A stretch of 64,000 nucleotides of DNA. Source: Xiphydria camelus. Taxonomy: Eukaryota; Arthropoda; Insecta; Hymenoptera; Xiphydriidae. The notes under the pieces are model-generated. The model made no database searches. It worked only from the letters and a program-made list of their open reading frames with translations, and was not told the DNA's origin. This document shows, in pieces, positions 56,488-64,000 of this stretch. Made by a program: the position numbers and the translations under genes. Position 1 is the first letter of the stretch. Each line of letters begins with the position of its first letter. The stretch is taken from the NCBI GenBank assembly GCA_963678675.1, contig OY783198.1:1121001-1185000 (forward strand). The letters run 5' to 3'.

Positions 56488-56699
56488 CCTACCGCAAGAT
56501 GTATATGGGCGAACAAATGCTCGGCTACACTTGCACCAAGTGCAGCAAGTTCTACAAGATGTGGAGCAACTATCTGAAGCACAAGTGCGAGCCGCCGCAG
56601 TTCAAGTGCACTCTCTGCCCGTTCGCTGCATTCAAGGCGTTTATTCTGCACGCTCACCAGGCCGAGCAACACTTTAATGTTCCGTCGCCGAATTCATAG
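56488..56699 (+). CDS. lola: V61: lola terminal exon, two fingers with shortened F1
   Basis: 70 codons. F1 CTKCSKF, helix MWSNYLKH, closing H-K-C (one residue between), as in V11. Spacer EPPQFK, six residues. F2 CTLCPFAA, helix FKAFILHAH, closing HQAEQH. Tail NVPSPNS. AATAAA at 57143-57148, so the presumed UTR is about 450 bases. Confidence 0.88.
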
Positions 56700-58226
56700 A
56701 CATTCGGAACTCGCGAAAAGAAATTCTTGCGTCAAATCAATTTATCCGAGATTCCCGCATCGCATCCCGACGCATTTGACGATATCTCATTGCCTTATTT
56801 ACGCATGCTTCCCGTTGGTTTTGGAGTCTCGTCACGATATTCACACATTTCTCCAACTTCCACCGTCTCTTCCTCTTCCTTTCCTTCCGTAGGACTGGAT
56901 TCACCAGCATCTTTCACGCAGTGAGCGTTCGACTCCCTTGATCATTTCTTTGGATTATGGCTAGATAGAGCTCGCAGCTTTCCTTGGTTACGGTGTTCCC
57001 GGTGCGCGTCGGTCGCGTTTTGACGCTCCGCAATGTTTCAAGTGTTTTCTGGTTTCGACTATATCCCTGCAGAAACTTGTATTCACCATTTCGTTCTGTT
57101 CGCGCATATGTAGTATTTATACGCATGTATTTTCGTAATACCAATAAAGAAAGGCGAGAAAGAACGTTCAGTATTGGAAAATGGTGGGCGAGTGGAGTAT
57201 TTTGGAGCAGGTAAAAGGACAGATTCATCAAGGATGTCGTTTCGTTTTATCGTTCCAAATTGTAAAAATAGAGCGTTTCAACTATTTTCCGACGCGTGAT
57301 AAGCGGACGTCTACCTATCGTTTTCTACCACTCATTATCATCTCGATTTAAGTAACGCGTTATCCAGAGTCCATTTCACCATCGGTCGCAATGGCGAGGC
57401 GGGCGGTATGTTTCGGCAAAAGTGTGTTGCGGATGTGCTCGCAGTCCCTCACCTCTTCGGCAAGGTAACGCACCTTTCCCGAAAGGTTAATTGTTGGACG
57501 GATCGTTGCGAGCCGTTTCCCGCAGTACTCACTCTAGTAGATACCGCTATACCTCGAAGACTCGTACTGAGTCAGCGTTGGAAAGGGGAAAAAATGACGA
57601 ATTCTCTCTCTCTTGGTCTCGGTCTCATCCACAATCATCAGGGTCGACAGATCCACTGTGTTAAGTAAATTCCGTTAAATAGCCGTGCAACACATTTCAT
57701 TAAAAACAACCTCGCATTGTGACTAATTATGAACAACGAGTTAAAGCCTTAAAACTTCTGTATCTCTTTACTCAAATCTATAGTGTCAGTAATATAATCT
57801 GTGCATCCCGCCATCGTCATCATCTTCTACATAGAATACATTATATGAATTGCGTGTTTCAGGTGGTGCGTGTTCTCCCATTCGATAATATTTTTCACCC
57901 CGAAAAGGAACGTCTTTGAAAATTCCATCAGTTTCGGTTGAACGACGAGTCGATATTTCCATTTACGATTTTCTCTGTATTTTTTTTTATTTTTCTTGAA
58001 CTCATTTTCTATGACATTCGCTACAGCGTGTCCCTATCATCTTTTCCTTCAATTTGTAGGAGTTAGCCATTAACAAAGAAATTAGCCATTTAAGAAATCT
58101 TCTAGTAATTTTCCTTTCCGATAGAAAAATCTTCCAACGAATCTCGATCGATGAGGAGTTCGATAACGAGGCGCAGATTCTAATTATTATCGTCATCGTA
58201 ACTGATAATTTTCTCGTTGATTTCAG
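56700..58226 (+). other. V61 3' flank with dispersed block, copy B, and V62 intron
   Basis: About 57270-57810 is related to 620-1230. An acceptor-like ttgcgtgtttcag at 57862 leads to a stop after eight codons. Nothing else recognised. Confidence 0.5.
57270..57810. repeat. Dispersed noncoding block, copy B (copy A at 620-1230)
   Basis: Shares ordered strings with copy A: aagcggac-tctacc, ctcattatcatc, ggcgggc-gtatgtttcgg, ctcgcagtccc, ctgtatctcttta and cagtaatata, with diverged sequence between. Both copies lie just past the poly(A) signal of a finger exon. Confidence 0.7.
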
Positions 58227-58417
58227 GTTACAGATCCGGCTACGCGTGCAGCGAGTGCAATAAGGTTTACAACTCAAGGATGTCCTTGAACCGCCACATT
58301 CGAGTAGAATGCGGAAGGATTCTGTACGCCTGTCCCTTCTGTCCCTGCGTCATGCCCATGAAGTTCAATCTCGTGAACCACATACGGAAGGAACACGTTT
58401 GCAACGTCGAACTTTGA
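58227..58417 (+). CDS. lola: V62: lola terminal exon, compact two-finger
   Basis: 63 codons, linker only GYRSGYA. F1 CSECNKV, helix SRMSLNRH, closing RVEC; spacer GRILYA is six residues; F2 CPFCPCVM, helix MKFNLVNH, closing HIRKEH. Ends CNVEL. No clear AATAAA. Confidence 0.92.
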
Positions 58418-58874
58418 AAGTCTCGAGAAGCTGCAAATACGGCTCCTTTTGGAGATACCCTCTTCCAACGTCTATCTTTCGTCGCGCAAGTTCTTCGTAC
58501 CGGGAAATTTTAAGACTTTGGACGCTCTGTAATTTTTTCGTCGAGCGCAGCCAAGAATGTCGACGACGCTTCGTTTCTTTTCAACGCGTCGAGTTCAGCT
58601 CTCCAACCTCGCCATTTCTTCTTCGACCAATACTTTATTCCTCTCTTTCTCTCTCTGTAAACATCCGGACAAATTCCAGCGGATAAAGAAGGTACGTAAA
58701 ATTGTCAGTCGTTATCGAGTCGCCTCGTGTATAAAAAGAGAGCTTTCCCTTCCACTTTGTACGTCCACTGTGATAGATCTTGTAAATAATGTTCATTAAC
58801 AAAGGCAGATTAACAAAGAGGTAGCCACCGTTTCGGTCGATCTATTAATTCCGCGCTTCCGCTTTTCTTTGCAG
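58418..58874 (+). other. V62 3' UTR and V63 intron
   Basis: Nothing recognised beyond the V63 tract gcttttctttgcag. Confidence 0.5.
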
Positions 58875-59095
58875 AATATCTGACGGGAAGTCAAGCTCAT
58901 ATATGCAGGATGTGTGGAAACGTGTACATGTACTACAGCTCGCTGCAGAGGCACATGAAAGAGGAGTGCGGACAGGCGCCGAAATACCAGTGTCCCTATT
59001 GTCCTAGGAGAACGAAGTTGCGCTGCAACTTGTTGAAGCACATTCGTACGAAACACCTTGGACCAACCCCTCTTGAGAACTTGGAACGGGATTGA
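58875..59095 (+). CDS. lola: V63: lola terminal exon, two fingers
   Basis: 73 codons; the first Cys of F1 lies upstream of the only useful methionine, confirming that reading starts at the acceptor. F1 CRMCGNV, helix YYSSLQRH, closing KEEC; spacer GQAPKYQ; F2 CPYCPRRT, helix LRCNLLKH, closing HIRTKH. Tail PLENLERD. Confidence 0.92.
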
Positions 59096-59737
59096 CTCGA
59101 TTTATAAATTCCGTGCCACTTTATAACTCTCCGAGGAAATTGATATAATCACTTCGAATCGTGACATCGTAGGAAATCGGGCGCATTCAATGATTTTGTG
59201 CTCTTTAATTTACTGCATGATCATTTCGTACTTCGACATTTCGATACTTGGAGATACTCCAAAATATTTTGGATATGGTATATTTATGCGAACAGCCAAA
59301 TTAATACGATTTTTTTATGTATAGTACACATGTAGTTATTGGTACACAAGTGAATATTTCAGAAATCATACATCTCTTTTTTTTAGTTCTTTCATACACG
59401 CGTATAGCGCCATTTAATTGTTGATTTTCACGTAACAAAGACTGTATAATATTGTAAAAAAGAAATACATCTCATGTGGATTCATTGCGAGGCTTTCTCG
59501 CATTAATGTAATTAAACGTGGAAACATTCGCTATGGCATTTTTTTTCCCACAATACGAGTACGTTCATATCTCATTCTCACTCGTCATTTTCGCATTCGA
59601 TCCGACGCGGAAGCATTGCGCCCATACCAATAGACGTAGCCAAGCACATAAATCGTAGTTCTGCACGAGCAGCAAAAATTTTTTCCCACGGAAAATATCC
59701 ACCTTCTACTGACGAGACTCGATGTCTTTTTTTCCAG
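59096..59737 (+). other. V63 3' UTR and V64 intron
   Basis: AT-rich; nothing recognised besides the V64 tract gtctttttttccag. Confidence 0.5.
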
Positions 59738-59901
59738 AGTGCAACAAGTGCCTGGCGTGTTCGAAATCGTACAAGTGGAAGAAATCGTTACACCGACACG
59801 TCAGGGAGAATCCCGTTTGTTGGCCGATCTTGTTGACTTCCGGCGACGAGGAGTTCATCAAGCAAATCCATTACAAAATGCTATATGACGTCAACAACTG
59901 A
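59738..59901 (+). CDS. lola: V64: lola terminal exon, one aberrant finger (no internal start)
   Basis: 54 codons. One F1-like finger, CLACSKS, helix WKKSLHRH, but His to Cys is stretched (HVRENPVC, six between). The tail (about 30 residues, DEEFIKQIHYKMLYDVNN) has no F2. Splice phase is right and AATAAA lies at 60031-60036, so it may be used, or be a decaying exon. Confidence 0.7.
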
Positions 59902-60548
59902 TATCTCGATTGTATCTGCCTGCGAGCGGGAAGACCACGGAAGGGATAGCGCGAATTCCTCGCACTCTTCCGTCCGAAAGAACGTCACCTTTTTTTACTA
60001 AGCAACACTGTGTTACTATTAATTTTAGGAAATAAATCCTGCTCTATTCTGATACACCTCCGACGAGGCTTTCCGAGCACATCTTTACGATTCCGGGGAC
60101 GATCGATCGGATGAATGATCGTTCCCGAGTTTACGAGTGGTCGCGGATGTGAGAATTACAGAGGTGATGAGGCGGGAGCGGAGATCACGGGAACGGGGTA
60201 TGAAATATGGTCGATCGGAGAAATTTCGCATGCGGTTGAACGATGTTACACTGCCGCTTATTTTTTTTCCTCGTCTCTCGTATTTCATCTCGCCGGTCTA
60301 CATTGCTTTTCTATAATTCCTACATCTGTACATGAAAAAGCGATCGTTAACTTAGTCATTATTAAGTCAAAAATATTTTTCTGTAGACTTTCCTTTCAGT
60401 GTAGGTATATATGTTAGTTCTGATTTTTATGTCTCTTTTATTTTATCCCACTCAACGATAGCGATCTCACGATCGCATTTGCTAGTTCGTCGACAGCTCG
60501 CGGCCGTAGATCGTGGATCGATGCCACTGATTTTTCGATTTTTCGCAG
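59902..60548 (+). other. V64 3' UTR and V65 intron
   Basis: No fingers in either strand; V64 AATAAA only. Confidence 0.5.
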
Positions 60549-60814
60549 ATCGCTGGCTGCTGAACTCCGCCACGACAAAGAACTACCCCTGCAGACGTTG
60601 CGAGAAGTCGTACTCGAATGCGTCCTCGCTATATCGTCACCTGAAACTCGAGTGCGGACGCGCGCCGCAGTTTCACTGCCCCTACTGCCGTTTCAGCTCG
60701 AAACGGAAGTATAATCGGGATATTCACGTCGCGCACCAACATCGGCCACATCCCAGCTGTGTCGCGTCGGCTTCCTGGTCGCTCGCTCATAGCGAACGAG
60801 CCTACAGAAGATGA
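60549..60814 (+). CDS. lola: V65: lola terminal exon, two fingers
   Basis: 88 codons. F1 CRRCEKS, helix NASSLYRH, closing KLEC; spacer GRAPQFH; F2 CPYCRFSSKRK, helix RKYNRDIH, closing HVAHQH. Tail Ser/Ala-rich, SERAYRR. Sister of V66 (SKRKYN in both). AATAAA at 61225-61230. Confidence 0.92.
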
Positions 60815-61896
60815 AGGGGAAGAAGTCATGGAAAGAAAACCGTTCAAGTGCGATGAAACTCCTTTTGCGTATCCACCGAATTTTGCGCTCGGATGAAGGA
60901 CTCTTTTGTTTTTGTATGACGATTAAAAATCTGTTGTGCAATTATTTTTCTTTAGTAACAGCAACAACAAGAATCGGTGATGATTCCTTGTTGCTGCTAT
61001 TACTGGAGAAGCTATTCCGTTCGCAAGAAACAGTGCCATGCACGATGATTTAGCTTACATTACCGCAAGAAAATACGGTAACGATAACAGCAAGAGCTGC
61101 AGTTAATGCTTCTTGTTATGGTTGCTACTGAATTTTTTTGCTGTTTTATAGCCAGTGGTGCGCATAATTGTCAGAGATAATTTGTATAGGAGTGAACATT
61201 AAAAACGTATTTGTACCGTGAGCAAATAAAGAGATTCTATTTAAGTCGGTTCCGAGATTCGAAAGCGTCGAAGAGATGGGCACGACATTTTTGCTCGTCC
61301 ACTGGGATATTACATGTATGTGTCATTCAATCGTCAGATTTATTCGTTTATCTGCAGGTACGTGTAAATATAGGGAATCAGGTACACATATGTAGGACGA
61401 GCGCCTATTGATTTCCCGAAATAGCGCGCCAGTGTCAGGGTCATATCTCCCTCCCTCTACTTTCCCCCTCCATACGCTTAGCCAACTGACACACTCCCGG
61501 CGGTGCACCGTTGAGGCGGGTCAGGGACCGGTGCGCTACGAACGCGCGGTCAATCACCTTTCCGACGACCGCGTCTATTCGTTTCATCTGGAAGTGTAAC
61601 TCGCCTCGAACTTTTTTTTAAAATTTATTTACGATACCCATATTTGTGCACATTTCATTAATTGTCAACTACTGTTTCTTCCAGGAGAAACGTGTTTTTA
61701 TTCGTCCCTTTTTTCTCCGGTACACGAATAAAAAATCTCTCCACAATTTATTTCGCGAAACGCGATAAATCGTCCTTCAGTCGCCGACATCCGATCGGAA
61801 CTCGCGTATACACGAGAGTGCTCGCGCATCGGTCGGTAGATATCGTCACCTTCGATCTCGTCCCTGCTTTCGCTAATCTCTCGACTCCTTTTCCAG
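60815..61896 (+). other. V65 3' UTR with hairpin cluster, and V66 intron
   Basis: 60955-61125 holds three imperfect hairpins (separate entry). Beyond the V65 AATAAA nothing else is seen. Confidence 0.5.
60955..61125. repeat. Cluster of three small hairpins in the V65 3' UTR
   Basis: 60955-60975 pairs with 60982-61003 (about 18 of 21 paired, loop ggtgat). ttaccg 61060-61065 pairs with cggtaa 61076-61081. 61079-61097 pairs imperfectly with 61108-61125. The first and third share the motif gtaac-n-ataacagcaa/gtaacagcaacaa. Confidence 0.6.
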
Positions 61897-62156
61897 GGCC
61901 ACCGATGCGCATTCTGGGTGCAGAGCGGACCTACCAATGCAAGGACTGTTACAAGTTGTACAATTTAAAGTCCTCTTTGACCCGGCACCTGCGTCTGGAG
62001 TGCGGCAAGATGCCGCAGTTCTACTGTCCTTATTGCAACTTCATGTCCAAGCGAAAGTACAACTTGCATCAGCACATCAACGGCAGACACAAGGTCTCCT
62101 TGTGGGGTGTTCCCAACGATGGAACTAACTCTTCGGGAAGGATTATACCCGGATAA
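61897..62156 (+). CDS. lola: V66: lola terminal exon, two fingers
   Basis: 86 codons. F1 CKDCYKL, helix LKSSLTRH, closing RLEC; spacer GKMPQFY; F2 CPYCNFMS, helix RKYNLHQH, closing HINGRH. Tail neutral, ending GRIIPG. AATAAA at 62217-62222. The open frame upstream to 61662 is intronic. Confidence 0.92.
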
Positions 62157-62354
62157 CAACTTCAGCCTCCCGCGTTCGAGGAAGAGAACGAAATCTTTTC
62201 GTGTTCCCGGCATGTAAATAAATCGACAGAGTGTCGCTCGTGAGAAAAAGACCGAAAATAAAGATGGAAAAAATTCATACGGATGAAATATATTTCGGTT
62301 TATTTCAAACCCATGTTTTACCAAGCGTGCGCGAATCTCGAGCAAGTTGTCCGT

Positions 62355-62405
<51 letters not shown>

Positions 62406-62657
62406 GAAAAAATGTGTGTAATATTTCTGAAAAATTCTGATAGAATCTGAATTTCTCTGATTTTCTACTACTTTCAGAGGATTTACAGAGAGTTTTTTTT
62501 AGAAATATTTCTCCATCAAAGGTTACAGAGAGAATGAAAAAAAAAAGAAAGAAAGCGAGAGCGGAAGGCCCAACGTGGCATGACGTCTAACGGAAAAGAA
62601 GTCCGAAGTGAAACCCCCAGGACACCTACTAAGGGGCACACTCCGCCTCTGTTTCAG
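62157..62657 (+). other. V66 3' UTR and V67 intron
   Basis: Holds a (GA)n microsatellite at 62359-62402, about 22 units. Nothing else. Confidence 0.6.
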
Positions 62658-62866
62658 GTCTTGGGCTGGCGATGGCGTTCGGTACTTTCAAGAAACCGTT
62701 TCCCTGCGAGAATTGCAATCGCAGCTATAAGAACAAGAGTTCGCTGAATCGACATGTGCAGTACGAGTGCGGCAAGGAGGGTCAATTCGCCTGTCCGATC
62801 TGCCAGAAGAGATTGATCCAGAAAAGCAGCCTGCACAATCACATGCTGGCGGTGCACGGCCTTTGA
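62658..62866 (+). CDS. lola: V67: lola terminal exon, two fingers, last in window
   Basis: 69 codons. Linker GLGLAMAFGTFKKP. F1 CENCNRS, helix NKSSLNRH, closing QYEC; spacer GKEGQFA; F2 CPICQKRL, helix QKSSLHNH, closing HMLAVH. Ends GL with no tail. AATAAA at 63005-63010. Confidence 0.92.
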
Positions 62867-64000
62867 AGGAACCTCGGCGAGTGGACGTTGCATACCCGCC
62901 TTCCTTTGTACCCCTCTTCCCCTCGCGTTCCGCTTAGTTCGTAAAAGATATTTAAGTTACTGTCGAAATGTGTAACGAAACTTTAGGCTGATCGCGAAAA
63001 TCGAAATAAACTATATACGATTCGCTGTGCCTTCCTTTCGGATCAGAGTGACAGGCGACTGTATACGAGTGTATTTCTAGATACACGATCATGATATAAT
63101 ATCACACATTATTAATTATCACGACCGCAAACACTTGTGCACATATATGCATTTATATTAATTGTACCGATCGCAGGATTTGAGCTCCGAGAGATAAAGG
63201 AACGTGCCTTTGTGCGGTGAAATCGATTCGGAACAAAGCTGTACATATGATAATCATTATATCTATGAGTACATCTAAGTGTTACTCGGAAAGATCAACT
63301 GTACATTGATTTGGCGTTGTTTAAAATATCATGGACACATGGGTACACCCTATCGTACATAGTATTTCACGCATCCCGTTAGTTGATTAATACGGAGGGC
63401 TGAGGAGGAGAGGAGCATCCCTTTATTTGGTTGAGAGTGGAACTATATATACATATAAAGGTCGTTGTACTACGAGCACGCGTTCGCGAGTTTTTGCACG
63501 CGCGAAATGTTGTTGTGGTTATGCGGGACAGAAAATTGACGTGAATAAAAAAAGGAATACATTCAGAAAAATATTTCATGACATACACAGGAACGTTTAC
63601 TTGCTTATTTCTTGACGAATGTTAATTTGATTCAAATGAAATTAATTTGAATTAAATAAACGTTTTAATGGGTGATAGGCAAATATATGTTTTTTTTTCC
63701 CATTTCAGAATTTCTCTTCTCGTCGAGAAATTCTTCTGGTAGAACTCGTGAACGCATGTCTTCGGCAGTAACCGAATAAATAATTTTTGCAAAATTTATC
63801 CTGGGTGGACCATATATCCTTATCTTGGGGGCTATTGGCTGAATCGTTTGTGTTGGTGGTTACGGGTTAATTTTAATAATAATTCGACAGTATAACAATC
63901 ATTATTCGACTACTTCCACGTACTCCCCTCTTTTCGCATCTTACACTGCACACACGTCACGTTACATATATTTTTATTATTTTTTTCTTCTCTTCTTCCA
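62867..64000 (+). other. 3' flank of V67, possible finger-less exon at 63709
   Basis: Acceptor ttttttttcccatttcag at 63708 opens 23 phase-matching codons, Ser/Arg-rich, to a TAA at 63777-63779 that overlaps AATAAA 63775-63780. No finger. Otherwise nothing; whether the array goes on beyond the window is unknown. Confidence 0.4.

Larger units (their letters stand above)
1..64000 (+). other. lola: lola 3' variable terminal-exon array (67 exons), BTB part absent
   Basis: Seen: 67 same-strand open segments, each preceded by a pyrimidine tract and AG, each with codon position 2 as the first exon base, each closed by a stop. The paired C2HC plus C2H2 finger with a YEC-G-x-x-PRF-x-CPYC core is the Lola signature. 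No exon has its own start context, and upstream methionines lie in introns, so these are not separate zinc-finger genes. Known of the family: constant BTB exons are joined to one variable exon by alternative cis- or trans-splicing, and variable exons can have own promoters. Gaps of 300-700 bases not listed separately hold only 3' UTR, AATAAA and the next intron with its pyrimidine tract; I see nothing else in them. Confidence 0.92.

Noticed and set aside
1..64000. A cluster of independent zinc-finger genes
   Set aside because: No finger exon has a plausible start codon and promoter; uniform splice phase and the C2HC-C2H2 pair fit alternative lola exons.
1..64000. A BTB domain or constant lola exons inside the window
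   Set aside because: I read both strands for a BTB-like frame and saw none; they must lie outside.

Overview
The window is the 3' variable-exon region of an insect lola (longitudinals lacking) locus, read entirely on the + strand. Lola is a BTB/POZ transcription factor of nervous system, gonad and muscle development. A constant BTB-coding 5' part is spliced (in Drosophila partly trans-spliced) to one of many alternative last exons, each coding a different DNA-binding tail. The BTB part is not in this window. I find 67 well-supported terminal exons (called V1 to V67 here). All start after a pyrimidine-rich AG acceptor, all in the same phase: one base of the first codon comes from the upstream exon. 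All end in their own stop codon and most have an AATAAA downstream. From memory D. melanogaster lola has roughly 20 such exons, so this array is greatly expanded. Large hymenopteran lola loci fit this picture, but the order is an inference and the species cannot be read from the sequence.

The standard exon codes a linker of 10 to 60 residues, then an atypical C2HC finger (F1: C-x2-C-x12-H-x4-C), a spacer of about 7 residues (often GxEPRFx), then a C2H2 finger (F2: C-x2-C-x12-H-x4-H), often CPYC, and a short tail, often ending in LY or VD. V8, V12, V25, V52, V55, V56 and V64 have no methionine-started reading frame of useful length and were found by reading from acceptors.

Layout: 0-16 kb holds diverse two-finger exons V1-V19. 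16.7-23.2 kb (V20-V28) is a recent tandem amplification with a ~778-base unit and swapped second fingers. 23.7-27.5 kb holds V29-V31 around a GC-rich gap. 28-30.2 kb is a triplicated exon (V32-V34), one copy with a broken second finger. 30.4-36.1 kb holds V35-V40, including a diverged triplet (V38-V40). 36.9-38.3 kb holds the two strangest exons: V41 codes a Pipsqueak/CENP-B-like helix-turn-helix instead of zinc fingers, and V42 codes repeated SUMO-interacting-like motifs with a single finger. 39.5-62.9 kb holds V43-V67, with an AT-hook exon (V47), three-finger exons (V49, V57, V59) and several single-finger or decayed exons (V54, V60, V64).

Between exons lie introns and 3' UTRs. Notable noncoding structure: a ~600-base block present at both ends of the window, long hairpins at 31.9 kb, 41.1 kb and 61.0 kb, and a CpG-rich structured stretch at 24.6 kb. 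No tRNA, rRNA, CRISPR, intact transposon or unrelated protein gene was seen. Together the exons act as interchangeable DNA-binding cassettes for a single BTB dimerisation module, chosen by alternative cis- or trans-splicing.
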